Of a stretch of DNA of 5,690 nucleotides, positions 1 to 5,651 are shown in pieces. This stretch comes from a bacterium 42_11. GTDB taxonomy: Bacteria; Synergistota; GBS-1. How positions within the stretch are numbered: the stretch's first letter is position 1; every line of letters begins with the position of its first letter. The DNA is taken from the NCBI GenBank assembly GCA_001508835.1, contig LGFB01000097.1, positions 1 to 5,690 on the forward strand, written 5' to 3'. Position numbers and translations under genes: made by a program. The notes beneath the pieces were generated by a model that worked only from the letters and a program-made list of their open reading frames with translations, made no database searches and had not been told where the DNA came from.

Positions 1-354
1 TGCAGGGGGTTGGGTGCGGGAGCTGGTAACACTCAAACGGAGGTTCTAGTCGGCGTTTTGGATAAGGCAGGATACGAAACGGGAATTGATTTCTACAAGA
101 TTATGGATGTTGCTGAGGAGATCGTTGAGCCTGTCATGAGGAGGCCACAGGTTATCAAGAACGCTTCTTTGATGTTGGGTTATGCTGGGGTATATTCAAG
201 CTTTCTCCTTCACACTTATAGGGCAGCTGAAAAGTTTGGATTAGACCCGAGGGATATTTTGGTTGAACTTGGTAGAAGGAAAATGGTTGGTGGACAGGAA
301 GACATGATTATCGATGTAGCATATTATCTTTCTCAAAGAAGGGAAAAAGGTTAG
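1..354 (+). CDS. dmpG: 4-hydroxy-2-oxovalerate aldolase, C-terminal part (5' end outside window)
   Basis: This is the last 117 residues of a DmpG/MhpE/BphI-type aldolase. The family cleaves 4-hydroxy-2-oxoacids (classically 4-hydroxy-2-oxovalerate) to pyruvate and an aldehyde, and passes the aldehyde to a partner acylating aldehyde dehydrogenase (DmpF). The reading frame is open from the first base ([10 protein letters not shown]), so the gene starts upstream; the TTG at position 10 lies inside the conserved glycine-rich [10 protein letters not shown] motif and is not a start. Residues about 45-115 match the C-terminal DmpG 'communication' domain, with [23 protein letters not shown] and [12 protein letters not shown] all recognisable. 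The catalytic barrel and its metal-binding histidines lie outside the window and cannot be checked. The gene ends 22 bases before the ferredoxin gene and appears co-transcribed with it. In an apparent anaerobe without visible oxygenases, the aldolase probably serves a route other than classical meta-cleavage. That last point is inference. Confidence 0.93.
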   Translation, partial: CRGLGAGAGNTQTEVLVGVLDKAGYETGIDFYKIMDVAEEIVEPVMRRPQVIKNASLMLGYAGVYSSFLLHTYRAAEKFGLDPRDILVELGRRKMVGGQEDMIIDVAYYLSQRREKG

Positions 355-361
355 AAGCTTG

Positions 362-370
362 AGGGGGGTG
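362..370 (+). promoter_or_regulatory. G-rich ribosome binding site that decides the ferredoxin start
   Basis: The run AGGGGGGTG sits 6 bases before the ATG at 377. It would fall inside the coding region if the TTG at 359 were used, so it supports the shorter protein. Confidence 0.7.
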
Positions 371-376
371 GCAAAA

Positions 377-997
377 ATGAAGCTCGTTAATTTGATAGCG
401 CAGGTTGATAGGGGAAAATGTGTGGGATGTAAAACCTGTGAGAAAGTCTGTCCTGTGCTTGCTATTAAGGTTGTGGATGGAAAGGCGGAAGTGGATGTAG
501 ATAGATGTAGAGGATGCGCTGCGTGTGAGCAGAGATGCCCTGTTTACGCTATATCAATGCAAAAGCGAGATAACCCGCTCTTAGTGAGCGTTGATATTGC
601 CTCTGTCAATTATGATGAAATACTGAAATTGTGTAGCAATGCACTTTTACATCCTGAACAGGTAGTTTGTTATTGTACGGGAACAAGAGCGGAGGAAATA
701 GCTGCTGCAATTCTGAAAGGGGCTAAATCTCCAGAAGATATTTCTTTTATGACAGGTGCTAGAACGGGTTGTAAGGTGGAGTGTATACAGCCTATTTTGA
801 GGCTTCTTGAGGCTGCAGGGGTTAAATCGACTCCACCACAGGGTGGATGGCAATGGTATGGTAGAACTGTGACTGTGTGGGAAATCCCTAAAAAGGTTCG
901 GGAAAAACACTCTTCAAGAGGTTTCTATTTTGATGAAGATGAAAAATTGTTAGATAGAGTTAGAACAGCACCTTTGCAGGGAAGGGGGGTGAAGTAA
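377..997 (+). CDS. 2[4Fe-4S] ferredoxin fused to a BFD-like [2Fe-2S] domain
   Basis: This is a 206-residue soluble electron-transfer protein. Residues 15-25 and 44-54 hold two CX2CX2CX3CP motifs (C15, C18, C21, C25; C44, C47, C50, C54), the signature of a bacterial 2[4Fe-4S] ferredoxin. Residues about 96-148 resemble the bacterioferritin-associated ferredoxin (Fer2_BFD) domain, with C98-X-C100, then 31 residues, then C132-X3-C136, which probably binds a [2Fe-2S] cluster. The CX3C end differs from the usual CX2C. The last 55 or so residues (GGWQWYGR onward) match nothing I recognise. I chose the ATG at 377 over the in-frame TTG at 359 because a strong G-rich ribosome binding site lies between them. 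The stop is only 2 bases before the LarA-like gene, and that gene's ribosome binding site is inside this coding region, so the two are probably translationally coupled. It likely carries electrons for, or docks on, an enzyme encoded in this operon; the partner is unknown. Confidence 0.88.
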   Translation: MKLVNLIAQVDRGKCVGCKTCEKVCPVLAIKVVDGKAEVDVDRCRGCAACEQRCPVYAISMQKRDNPLLVSVDIASVNYDEILKLCSNALLHPEQVVCYCTGTRAEEIAAAILKGAKSPEDISFMTGARTGCKVECIQPILRLLEAAGVKSTPPQGGWQWYGRTVTVWEIPKKVREKHSSRGFYFDEDEKLLDRVRTAPLQGRGVK

Positions 998-999
998 AG

Positions 1000-2466
1000 A
1001 TGCGTTCTCCTATACCGCCTATACCTCCACGTAAGTCCCAATATGGCATTGACCCATCTTTGGTCAAAAAGAGGGTTTCGGAACTTCCGGGCATGACTTC
1101 CGTTCTTATAAAGGAGCTCTTTCCTGATATGCCTGATATAATCTATCCAACTGATAAGGGTATCGAGGCAGTTCGTAAAGCTACGGAGGAGGCTTTAAAG
1201 CACGTAGATATGAGCATGATAAAACCCGAGCACTCGGTTAATATCTTAGCTTCCCATCATGGGTTCACTCTTTTAGGGGGAGAACCTTACGCTGAAATGC
1301 TTAAAACGTTAAAAGATGTAATTCAAGCTAAAACAGGTTGTAAGGATATTCGGCTAAGGGCCGGTGTTGGTTTAAGATTCAGGGAAACGGAAGAATATAT
1401 TAAGCGGTATGGTCTCGATAAGTACTTTAATGGTAAAGCTATAGGCATAGCACCGATTGATGAGGGAGTACCTATTGAAACGGAGATAGGAACGCTTTAC
1501 GGCATAAAGAGGGCTTATGATGCCGATTGGATCGTCCACGCCCATAATTCTGATGTGCGTGAAGTTCACTTTCACAGACAAGTTGATCGAGCGGTAAAGC
1601 CCTTTGGTATGTCCTATGCTCGCATTGAAACCAGATCTACTTATCATCAAAATATGGGGCCAAGGGCAGCTAATTTTGTAGCTAGGGCCATTTTTGATTC
1701 TCCTTTTGTTCAAAAGAAGTTTGCTTTTGCTTGTTTCCTTACAGTGGCTCCCCACGGAATTATTGGAGTAGATGCTGATAACGATCTTTATGCCTTAAAT
1801 GATCGCATAACATTTATCGGTTGTCGCTATTATGGCAAGATGATGACGCTTTTAGGCTCTATCGATGAGTGCATAGTTGCTTTAGATTTTCCATGCCCCG
1901 TAGTTTATGTTTTTGCTGGAGGGGTTATATATGCTAATTTTGCTGGAGCTAATACGGACCTTTATGATTTGGATAGTGTGCCTTTACCCAGTTATACGTG
2001 GTATACGGAAGCTTTCTATGGTAAGAACGGGAAGCCCCTTTTAGAGGACATTCCTCCTCTCAATCCTGCGATAAAGATGTGTATCCATAATTATGCATGG
2101 GTGGGTTATCCGAGTGCCTTCTTTAGTGAGCATATACCTACTGTGGTTGTGGGAAGGGAACAGGCTGATTTGTTTAACCGTGATCCTCAGAACCTAAACT
2201 ATATGAAGCATGCTTTAATAGCAGATGACCTTGAAACTGCAATGGAGTTCGCCTATAAGGTTACGGGAACAAGGAAAGTGCTCATCTTTGATGGCGCCAT
2301 AGGTGGAATAAACTTAAGTGAACCTTTAGCTGAATATCTCTTGAAAAAAGCTCCTGAAGTTAACGAGAAAGTTGAAAATGAGCTATTGCCTAAGTGGTTA
2401 AGGCAGAGAGGAGTAGATATAAGGATAAGGGATCAGGTAGGTAAAAAGTATGCTGTTAGCATGTAA
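1000..2466 (+). CDS. Divergent LarA-like (DUF2088) nickel-pincer racemase/epimerase-family protein
   Basis: This is a 488-residue protein with no signal peptide or membrane segments. Its order of elements follows the lactate racemase (LarA) family: an early Rossmann-like strand and loop (ILASHHGF, residues 82-89), a strand followed by GLRFRET (124-130) where LarA has GTHRxxT, then IGTLYGIKRAYDADWIV (163-179) resembling the LarA segment before its active site. From established LarA biochemistry, His174 is a catalytic base, Lys184 tethers the nickel-pincer nucleotide and His200 binds nickel. Here H190, K200 and H216 have exactly that spacing (10 and 16). The other catalytic base, LarA His108, aligns with R126, so the reaction may differ from simple racemisation. 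The substrate is unknown, though a 2-hydroxy-acid is the natural guess. No maturation genes (larB, larC, larE) are in the window. ATG 1000 is preceded by GGGGGGTGA (984-992) inside the upstream gene. The family assignment rests on motif order and spacing, not on a search; a hypothetical protein of another fold remains possible. Confidence 0.62.
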   Translation: MRSPIPPIPPRKSQYGIDPSLVKKRVSELPGMTSVLIKELFPDMPDIIYPTDKGIEAVRKATEEALKHVDMSMIKPEHSVNILASHHGFTLLGGEPYAEMLKTLKDVIQAKTGCKDIRLRAGVGLRFRETEEYIKRYGLDKYFNGKAIGIAPIDEGVPIETEIGTLYGIKRAYDADWIVHAHNSDVREVHFHRQVDRAVKPFGMSYARIETRSTYHQNMGPRAANFVARAIFDSPFVQKKFAFACFLTVAPHGIIGVDADNDLYALNDRITFIGCRYYGKMMTLLGSIDECIVALDFPCPVVYVFAGGVIYANFAGANTDLYDLDSVPLPSYTWYTEAFYGKNGKPLLEDIPPLNPAIKMCIHNYAWVGYPSAFFSEHIPTVVVGREQADLFNRDPQNLNYMKHALIADDLETAMEFAYKVTGTRKVLIFDGAIGGINLSEPLAEYLLKKAPEVNEKVENELLPKWLRQRGVDIRIRDQVGKKYAVSM

Positions 2467-2481
2467 CAATTAGGATAAGTT

Positions 2482-2513
2482 TACCCCCCGAGGGGCAGCT
2501 CGGGGGGTATTTG
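2482..2513 (+). terminator. Perfect 11-bp GC-rich hairpin, terminator-like or attenuator
   Basis: TACCCCCCGAG (2482-2492) and CTCGGGGGGTA (2499-2509) are perfect reverse complements around the six-base loop GGGCAG. The stem begins 15 bases after the stop of the LarA-like gene. The T tract that follows (TATTTG) is weak, so termination may be partial. The ribosome binding site of the transporter gene begins about 12 bases after the stem, so transcripts of that gene must read through the hairpin or be processed at it. Confidence 0.72.
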
Positions 2514-2520
2514 CTCAGAA

Positions 2521-2529
2521 AAAGGGGGG
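2521..2529 (+). promoter_or_regulatory. G-run ribosome binding site of the BenE-family gene
   Basis: AAAGGGGGG lies 8 bases before ATG 2538 and marks that codon as the start, rather than the in-frame TTG at 2511 that overlaps the hairpin's downstream T tract. Its six G could also pair with the six C of the hairpin's left arm (2484-2489). Confidence 0.65.
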
Positions 2530-2537
2530 ACGAAAAG

Positions 2538-3818
2538 ATGTCAGAAGTTCAGGTTTCAAGAGAGGAGAGAAGTATCTCTAAAAGTAATTTTACCATTTGG
2601 GAAAAGGGACCGGGCTTTGCAGAAGGAATTAAGGATCTTAAAAATAAACTGAATGCTAATACTGTAACGGCGGCAGTTGTAGCTACTATTTTTGGGTGTT
2701 CGGGTCCCGCATTAATCATAATGAATGCGGCTCAAAATGGGAAACTTACGGATGTTCAAACTATTTCGTGGTTGTTTTCCGTTTACTTCTTCGGGGGATT
2801 GATAAGCGTTATCTTGGCTTTGTATTACAAAATGCCCATAAACGGTGCATGGTCTATCCCTGGTGCAGTAATGATGGCTTCAGCGCTTCCACTCTTTCCC
2901 TTTGATCAGGTTGTTGGATCTTATTTGGTGGCGGGAATAATTGTTTTATTCTTGGGAATTTCTGGCTTGATAGGTAGAGCGATGAGGTGGATTCCTCTGC
3001 CCATAGTTATGGCAATGATAGCGGGAGCCATGTTTAGATTTGGCTTGGGGATAGTTACCTCAACTCAAAAAGCTCCGTTAATAGGGATAGCTGTCATAAT
3101 AGCTTATTTCTGGGGATATAGATTTAGCAAGAAAATATCTCCCATTTTATGGGCTTTAATCGTGGGTGTTGCCATGGCTTTCCTAACAGGGAGCGTTAAA
3201 TTGGCGGGGACTAAAATAGGTTGGGTATCTCCTCAGGTTTTCTCTCCATCTTTTTCAGTAGAGGCTTTAGTTGCTATAGCTATTCCGCTTGCGATTCTCG
3301 TTATAGGGGCTGAAAATGCTCAAGCTTACGGTGTGTTAACTGCTGAGGGGTATAAGGCTCCTATAAATGCTATGACTGTAATAAGCGGTGTGGGAGGTAT
3401 TGTTACTTCTATATTCGGTGGACATAACGCCAACATAGCAGGGCCGATGACAGCCATATGTAGTTCTGAGGTGGCAGGCCCTGATAAATCGGGACGCTAT
3501 GCTGCTACTGTGCTTAATGGTATTCTTTTCGGTGGTTTTGGATTATTTGCGAGCCTCATTGTTCCTTTTGTGAGGGCGCTTCCTGGACCGCTTATAAGTT
3601 TGCTTGCAGGATTATCTATGATAGGAGTTTTACTTAATGCCTTTGAAGGGGCATTTTCACCAAGGAGATTTAGGTATGGAGCCTTCTTCGCTTTAGTTAT
3701 AGCAATGTCTGGTGTAGTTCTGTTCAAGATTAGTTCGCCTTTCTGGGCTCTTGTTGGAGGGGTCATAGCTTCCATGATTTTGGAGCCTCAGGATTCTAAG
3801 GCTCAAAATCAACGATAA
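2538..3818 (+). CDS. benE: BenE-family (benzoate/H+ symporter-like) membrane transporter
   Basis: This is a 426-residue inner-membrane carrier with a hydrophilic cytoplasmic N-terminus of about 40 residues followed by roughly 11-12 hydrophobic segments. Family landmarks are clear. Residues 98-113 (KMPINGAWSIPGAVMM) match the BenE RMPxxxAWSTPGAxLL segment. Residues 294-308 (GGHNANIAGPMTAIC) match the conserved FGGxxxNxAxxTAAIC motif, and they are followed by a GP-D-x-x-x-RY-A-A-x-x-x-G stretch and a late A-L-P-x-x-L-x-x-L-A-G-L motif. Characterised members import benzoate with protons, and the family is distantly related to purine/uracil permease-type carriers. The true substrate here is uncertain and could be another aromatic or small carboxylate. 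The N-terminal tail (to about residue 40) seems longer than usual for the family. The gene sits 71 bases after the LarA-like gene with a hairpin between them, and it is followed by its own terminator. Context suggests uptake of the substrate processed by the upstream enzymes. I am confident of the family and less so of benzoate. Confidence 0.87.
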   Translation: MSEVQVSREERSISKSNFTIWEKGPGFAEGIKDLKNKLNANTVTAAVVATIFGCSGPALIIMNAAQNGKLTDVQTISWLFSVYFFGGLISVILALYYKMPINGAWSIPGAVMMASALPLFPFDQVVGSYLVAGIIVLFLGISGLIGRAMRWIPLPIVMAMIAGAMFRFGLGIVTSTQKAPLIGIAVIIAYFWGYRFSKKISPILWALIVGVAMAFLTGSVKLAGTKIGWVSPQVFSPSFSVEALVAIAIPLAILVIGAENAQAYGVLTAEGYKAPINAMTVISGVGGIVTSIFGGHNANIAGPMTAICSSEVAGPDKSGRYAATVLNGILFGGFGLFASLIVPFVRALPGPLISLLAGLSMIGVLLNAFEGAFSPRRFRYGAFFALVIAMSGVVLFKISSPFWALVGGVIASMILEPQDSKAQNQR

Positions 3819-3826
3819 TAGTGTAT

Positions 3827-3860
3827 AAGGGGGAAGGAGTTTAATCCTTCTCCCTTTTAA
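3827..3860 (+). terminator. Rho-independent terminator after the BenE-family gene
   Basis: AAGGGGGAAGGA (3827-3838) pairs with TCCTTCTCCCTT (3845-3856) through 12 base pairs, one of them G-U, around the loop GTTTAA. TTTT at 3855-3858 follows directly. It begins 8 bases after the transporter stop and closes that transcription unit. The in-frame ATG at 3860 falls at the terminator's end, which argues against it as the start of the next gene. Confidence 0.85.
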
Positions 3861-3883
3861 TGTATTTTCCCTTCCTCTATACT
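3855..3883 (+). promoter_or_regulatory. Weak candidate promoter for the flavoprotein operon
   Basis: TATACT (3878-3883) is a good -10 element (five of six to consensus). The -35 position 17 bases upstream reads TTTTAA, which is poor, and it overlaps the terminator tract. Transcription would begin near 3890 and give a leader of under 20 bases that consists mainly of the ribosome binding site. A promoter is expected somewhere after the terminator, which is the main reason to list this one. Confidence 0.3.
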
Positions 3884-3890
3884 ATGAGGC

Positions 3891-3900
3891 GAGGAGGTGG
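3891..3900 (+). promoter_or_regulatory. Strong ribosome binding site that decides the flavoprotein start
   Basis: GAGGAGGTGG is a near-perfect match to the 16S anti-Shine-Dalgarno sequence. It lies 7 bases before ATG 3908 and fixes that codon as the start over the in-frame ATGs at 3860 and 3884. Confidence 0.85.
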
Positions 3901-3907
3901 TTATTAC

Positions 3908-4510
3908 ATGCTTATAGTAGGTATTAACGGAAGTCCGCGGAAAAACGGAAATACCGCTTTCTTGTTAGGTGTCGCTTTGGAAGCTGCTAAAAGCTTTGGA
4001 GCTCAAACCCATCTTATTCATGCGGTTGACGCTTTGGTTGGACAAGAATCTCCTTTTTGTGTAGTGTGTAGTAATCCTTGCGAGGGGCGCTGTTCTAAGA
4101 ATAACGCTTTGGGAGAAGCCTTCGATGTATTACGAAAGGCGGACGGAATTATTGTGGGAAGCCCGGTTCACTTTGGAACGGTTTCCGCTCAGCTTAAGGC
4201 CTTTTGGGATAGAACAAGGATATTGCGCAAAGAAAAGGCTCTTCTTAATGTGGTTGGCGGTGCTATAACTGTGGCTCGCTCTCGGTTTGGTGGGCAGGAG
4301 ACTACTTTAAAGGCCTTATTCGATATGATGATAATCCAGGGGATGATTATAGTAGGTAACGGATATAAAGAGGCAGATGCTGGGCATCATGGCTCTTGCT
4401 CTCAGGAGCCATCAGATAAGGATGAGTTTGCTATAGAGAGGGCTCGGAGGCTTGGCTTAAGAGTGGCCGAAGTGGCAGGTGCAACGATGTCTTTGAGAAA
4501 TAGGGCTTAA
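3908..4510 (+). CDS. Flavodoxin-fold NADPH-dependent FMN reductase/iron-sulfur flavoprotein-like
   Basis: This is a 200-residue cytoplasmic flavoprotein of the NADPH-dependent FMN reductase/flavodoxin-like superfamily. GINGSPRKNGNT (residues 5-16) is the FMN phosphate-binding loop. GSPVHFGTVSAQLKAFWDR (84-102) is the conserved second flavin loop and following helix. Between them, C51, C54, C58 and C62 form CX2CX3CX3C. Iron-sulfur flavoproteins of the Isf type carry a compact cysteine motif at the same place (CX2CX2CX4-7C) that holds a [4Fe-4S] cluster, so this protein may also bind one, with altered spacing. It could pass electrons between ferredoxin and FMN, but the partner and physiological substrate are unknown. 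ATG 3908 is chosen for its strong ribosome binding site; the longer reading frame from 3860 would overlap the terminator. The gene is followed 12 bases later by the M24-family gene, whose ribosome binding site overlaps this stop codon, so the two form an operon. Confidence 0.85.
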   Translation: MLIVGINGSPRKNGNTAFLLGVALEAAKSFGAQTHLIHAVDALVGQESPFCVVCSNPCEGRCSKNNALGEAFDVLRKADGIIVGSPVHFGTVSAQLKAFWDRTRILRKEKALLNVVGGAITVARSRFGGQETTLKALFDMMIIQGMIIVGNGYKEADAGHHGSCSQEPSDKDEFAIERARRLGLRVAEVAGATMSLRNRA

Positions 4511-4522
4511 GGAGGGATAACT

Positions 4523-5626
4523 ATGGCTCCTCGATATGCTCAAAGATTTGAGAAAATTAAGAAGTTGATGGGGGAGAAGGAGCTTGATATTTTATTCGTA
4601 GTTAATAGGGAGAATCTAATATATTTTACCGGTTTAACTCAGATAGAGTGTTTAGCTATTATTATACCGAATGAAGGAGAACCTATTGCAGTTACGCTTT
4701 GGCTTGATGCTGATTATGTTGAGCGAGAATCTGGGATAAAAACGTTTGGTTATTTTTTCCCGCGGGAAACTTTAGGTAGCAAGGTGGTAGAGGTAATAAA
4801 ATCCATGGGTTATATATCTCCTCGCATAGGGTTTGAGAGATATTTTGTGGATTATGCTTTGTATGATGCACTTCGTCAAGCTTTCCCCGAAAAGAATTTT
4901 GTTGGGGCGGGGGAGCTGTTTTATCGCGTCAGAGCTGTAAAGGAACCTGAGGAAGTGGAGAAAATAAGAAAGGCTGCCATGGCTTTGTGTAAAGGTATGG
5001 ATGCTGCTGTAAGAGCGGTAAAGCCTGGTGTAAGCGAGCTTGATGTGTTGGCTGAGGCAGAGTATGCTATGCTGAAGGCGGGTTCTGGCGGTTCTCCTTT
5101 CCGTCCTCACATTATTTCAGGAGAAAGAACTCTTTTAAGTCATCCCTGTGCAAGTCACAAGAAAATAAAGGAGGGAGAAGTTGTCGTTATCCATATAGGG
5201 GCTACGTATGAAGGGTATTGTGCTAAGATGTGCCGGACAGTGGCCGTTGGCAAGATATCTCCAGAGCGAGAGAAAACATACTATCTTTTGTTGGAGGCTC
5301 AAAAGAGAGCGATAGATACATTGCGACCGGGTGTAAAATCTTCGGAGGTAGATGCTGCGGCAAGAGAGGTGATAAAGAAGGCCGGTTATGAAAAATATTA
5401 CTTAGATGTGGTGGGTTATGGGGTTGGTCTGAGACAGTCGGAGTTTTATCCTATCATAGGCAAAAACAGAGGCGATATTATAGAGGCTGGTATGGTGGTT
5501 GATCTCCTTCTTCCAACCCTTTACAACAAGGATATTGGTGGTCCGAGAATAACTGATGTAATTTATGTGGGTGAAGAAAAAAATGAGATTTTGACCGATT
5601 ACCCAAATGATTTGTTTAGGGTATAA
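4523..5626 (+). CDS. M24 peptidase/creatinase-fold protein lacking the metal ligands
   Basis: This is a 367-residue protein with the two-domain layout of Xaa-Pro aminopeptidase, prolidase and creatinase. An N-terminal Creatinase_N domain (about 5-140, with RxNLxYFTGL-like residues 29-38) is followed by the 'pita-bread' M24 domain (about 148-350), introduced by VKEPEEVEKIRKA (139-151). Length and domain order are normal. The five classical M24 metal ligands are all replaced: Asp by H224 in VVVIHIG, Asp by K235 in GYCAKMCRT, His by Y299 in GYGVG, Glu by L329 in the GMVVDLL stretch, and Glu by T344 in PRITD. H207 (SHP) remains and aligns with the conserved His used in catalysis by creatinase, a metal-free member of the fold. 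The protein is therefore unlikely to be a metallopeptidase. It may be a metal-independent C-N hydrolase or a binding protein. AAGGAGGG (4509-4516) precedes the ATG and overlaps the upstream stop, so it is co-transcribed with the flavoprotein. Automatic annotation would probably call it Xaa-Pro aminopeptidase, which I think would mislead. Confidence 0.85.
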   Translation: MAPRYAQRFEKIKKLMGEKELDILFVVNRENLIYFTGLTQIECLAIIIPNEGEPIAVTLWLDADYVERESGIKTFGYFFPRETLGSKVVEVIKSMGYISPRIGFERYFVDYALYDALRQAFPEKNFVGAGELFYRVRAVKEPEEVEKIRKAAMALCKGMDAAVRAVKPGVSELDVLAEAEYAMLKAGSGGSPFRPHIISGERTLLSHPCASHKKIKEGEVVVIHIGATYEGYCAKMCRTVAVGKISPEREKTYYLLLEAQKRAIDTLRPGVKSSEVDAAAREVIKKAGYEKYYLDVVGYGVGLRQSEFYPIIGKNRGDIIEAGMVVDLLLPTLYNKDIGGPRITDVIYVGEEKNEILTDYPNDLFRV

Positions 5627-5636
5627 AAGATTATTT

Positions 5637-5648
5637 GAGGGGGAAGGG
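5637..5648 (+). promoter_or_regulatory. G-rich ribosome binding site for the last, truncated gene
   Basis: GAGGGGGAAGGG lies 3 to 10 bases before a TTG at 5652, the only plausible start codon here, and supports a gene running off the window. Confidence 0.5.
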
Positions 5649-5651
5649 AAA

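Noticed and set aside
832..847. Inverted repeat TCCACC / GGTGGA with a 4-base loop
   Set aside because: It is short and internal to the ferredoxin/BFD coding region, with nothing around it to suggest a regulatory role.
647..910. Minus-strand open frame inside the ferredoxin/BFD gene
   Set aside because: The plus-strand frame carries clear cysteine motifs here; the antisense product is low-complexity and serine/arginine-rich.
1372..1755. Open frame of 127 codons on the minus strand inside the LarA-like gene
   Set aside because: It lies wholly within a well-supported plus-strand gene, has no recognisable motif or convincing ribosome binding site, and has a composition typical of an antisense shadow.
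2450..2462. Small palindrome ATGCT-GTT-AGCAT at the end of the LarA-like gene
   Set aside because: The 5-base arms are within coding sequence and are explained by the codons; it is too weak for an operator call.
2696..2905. Second plus-strand frame inside the transporter gene
   Set aside because: It overlaps conserved membrane segments in the main frame and has no start signal of its own.
3497..3775. Minus-strand open frame inside the transporter gene
   Set aside because: It is a shadow of conserved BenE-family coding sequence, with no family resemblance of its own.
4389..4412. Inverted repeat ATGGCTC / GAGCCAT with a 10-base loop
   Set aside because: It lies inside the flavoprotein coding region, the arms are only 7 bases and there is no T tract, so it is probably chance.
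4772..5110. Minus-strand open frame inside the M24-like gene
   Set aside because: It is an antisense shadow; the plus-strand protein has conserved domain structure throughout.
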